From the NCBI GenBank assembly GCA_030151135.1, contig JASLEQ010000151.1, forward strand, positions 1-14,560: a stretch of 14,560 bases of DNA, written 5' to 3'. The stretch is from Candidatus Sulfotelmatobacter sp. (GTDB lineage Bacteria > Acidobacteriota > Terriglobia > Terriglobales > SbA1). The notes beneath the pieces were generated by a model. It was not told the origin of the DNA. It did no database searches and saw only the letters and a list, made by a program, of their open reading frames with translations. Shown in pieces: positions 14,318 through 14,560 of the stretch. Position 1 is the stretch's first letter, and the number at the start of each line of letters is the position of its first letter. The translations under genes were made by a program, and so were the position numbers.

Positions 14318-14560
14318 CGATAGCACTCCTGAGGAGAACTATCGGCAGGTTGGGGCAGGGAATGCAGAGAAGAAAAACCTTGGCCCCGGCGGCGGGAGAA
14401 TTTTTCCCAAAATGGGACGGAGCTATGCTTGTGGGTACCCTCCCCCTCCCCCCTGATCTCTGGAATCATGCACTTGCGGGGAAATTGCAAAAAAAATCTA
14501 TGGGGCACAATCACTTACGGGCAAAATCTTGAAATCACGGTACTTAGCTGACGCTCAGTC
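14318..14560 (-). other. Non-coding leader upstream of the PAS-GGDEF-EAL gene
   Basis: No gene is supported here. On the minus strand, reading toward the gene, there is a weak promoter candidate (TTGCCC at 14519-14524 and TAGATT at 14495-14500, 18 bp apart), a T-run of eight or nine, a G-rich tract with runs of six, five and three G (14438-14453), and then two overlapping small hairpins at 14394-14417 that share one arm. The leader would be about 170 nt if that promoter is right. I looked for a c-di-GMP (GEMM) riboswitch and did not find its conserved elements. Confidence 0.35.

Noticed and set aside
14318..14560. c-di-GMP (GEMM) riboswitch ahead of the PAS-GGDEF-EAL gene
   Set aside because: The conserved GEMM core segments and GNRA tetraloop/receptor pattern are not present.

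Overview
The window reads as chromosomal core DNA of a Gram-negative-type bacterium of moderately high GC, most likely an acidobacterium of the Terriglobia/Koribacter kind. That assignment is an inference from gene content, protein flavour and the mutS-nagZ-anmK arrangement; there is no rRNA or other decisive marker. I see no tRNA, rRNA, CRISPR array, insertion sequence, phage gene or attachment site.

Left part (1-9485, all on the minus strand, so read from right to left): mutS, then nagZ (21 bp gap), anmK (4-nt ATGA overlap), a peptide-type solute-binding lipoprotein (start overlaps the anmK stop), a secreted M48 zinc metalloprotease (76 bp gap), then after larger gaps a YmdB-family phosphodiesterase and the 5' part of an exported TPR protein cut by the window edge. 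The tightly packed mutS-nagZ-anmK-SBP run is the clearest operon. NagZ releases GlcNAc from anhydro-muropeptides in the cytosol and AnmK phosphorylates the freed anhydroMurNAc, so this is a peptidoglycan recycling block. The adjacent peptide-binding lipoprotein plausibly feeds it, although no permease or ATPase is present here.

Middle (9486-11489): a divergent promoter region separates mutS from a plus-strand GalT-like nucleotidyltransferase. This protein keeps its zinc ligands but has Thr where the nucleophilic His should be, and its gene appears to be transcribed leaderless. A small secreted protein of unknown function follows and ends at a clear rho-independent terminator.

Right part (11490-14560): a plus-strand lipoprotein with class A beta-lactamase motifs (SxxK, SDN) but without the omega-loop Glu and with KPG for KTG. 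It converges on a minus-strand PAS-GGDEF-EAL protein whose cyclase domain looks degenerate and whose phosphodiesterase domain looks intact. The last ~240 bp are a non-coding leader with a G-rich tract and small competing hairpins.

I found no wholly new system. The most interesting items are three enzymes with altered catalytic residues, the recycling block with its orphan binding protein, the leaderless start, and paired basic insertions in AnmK.
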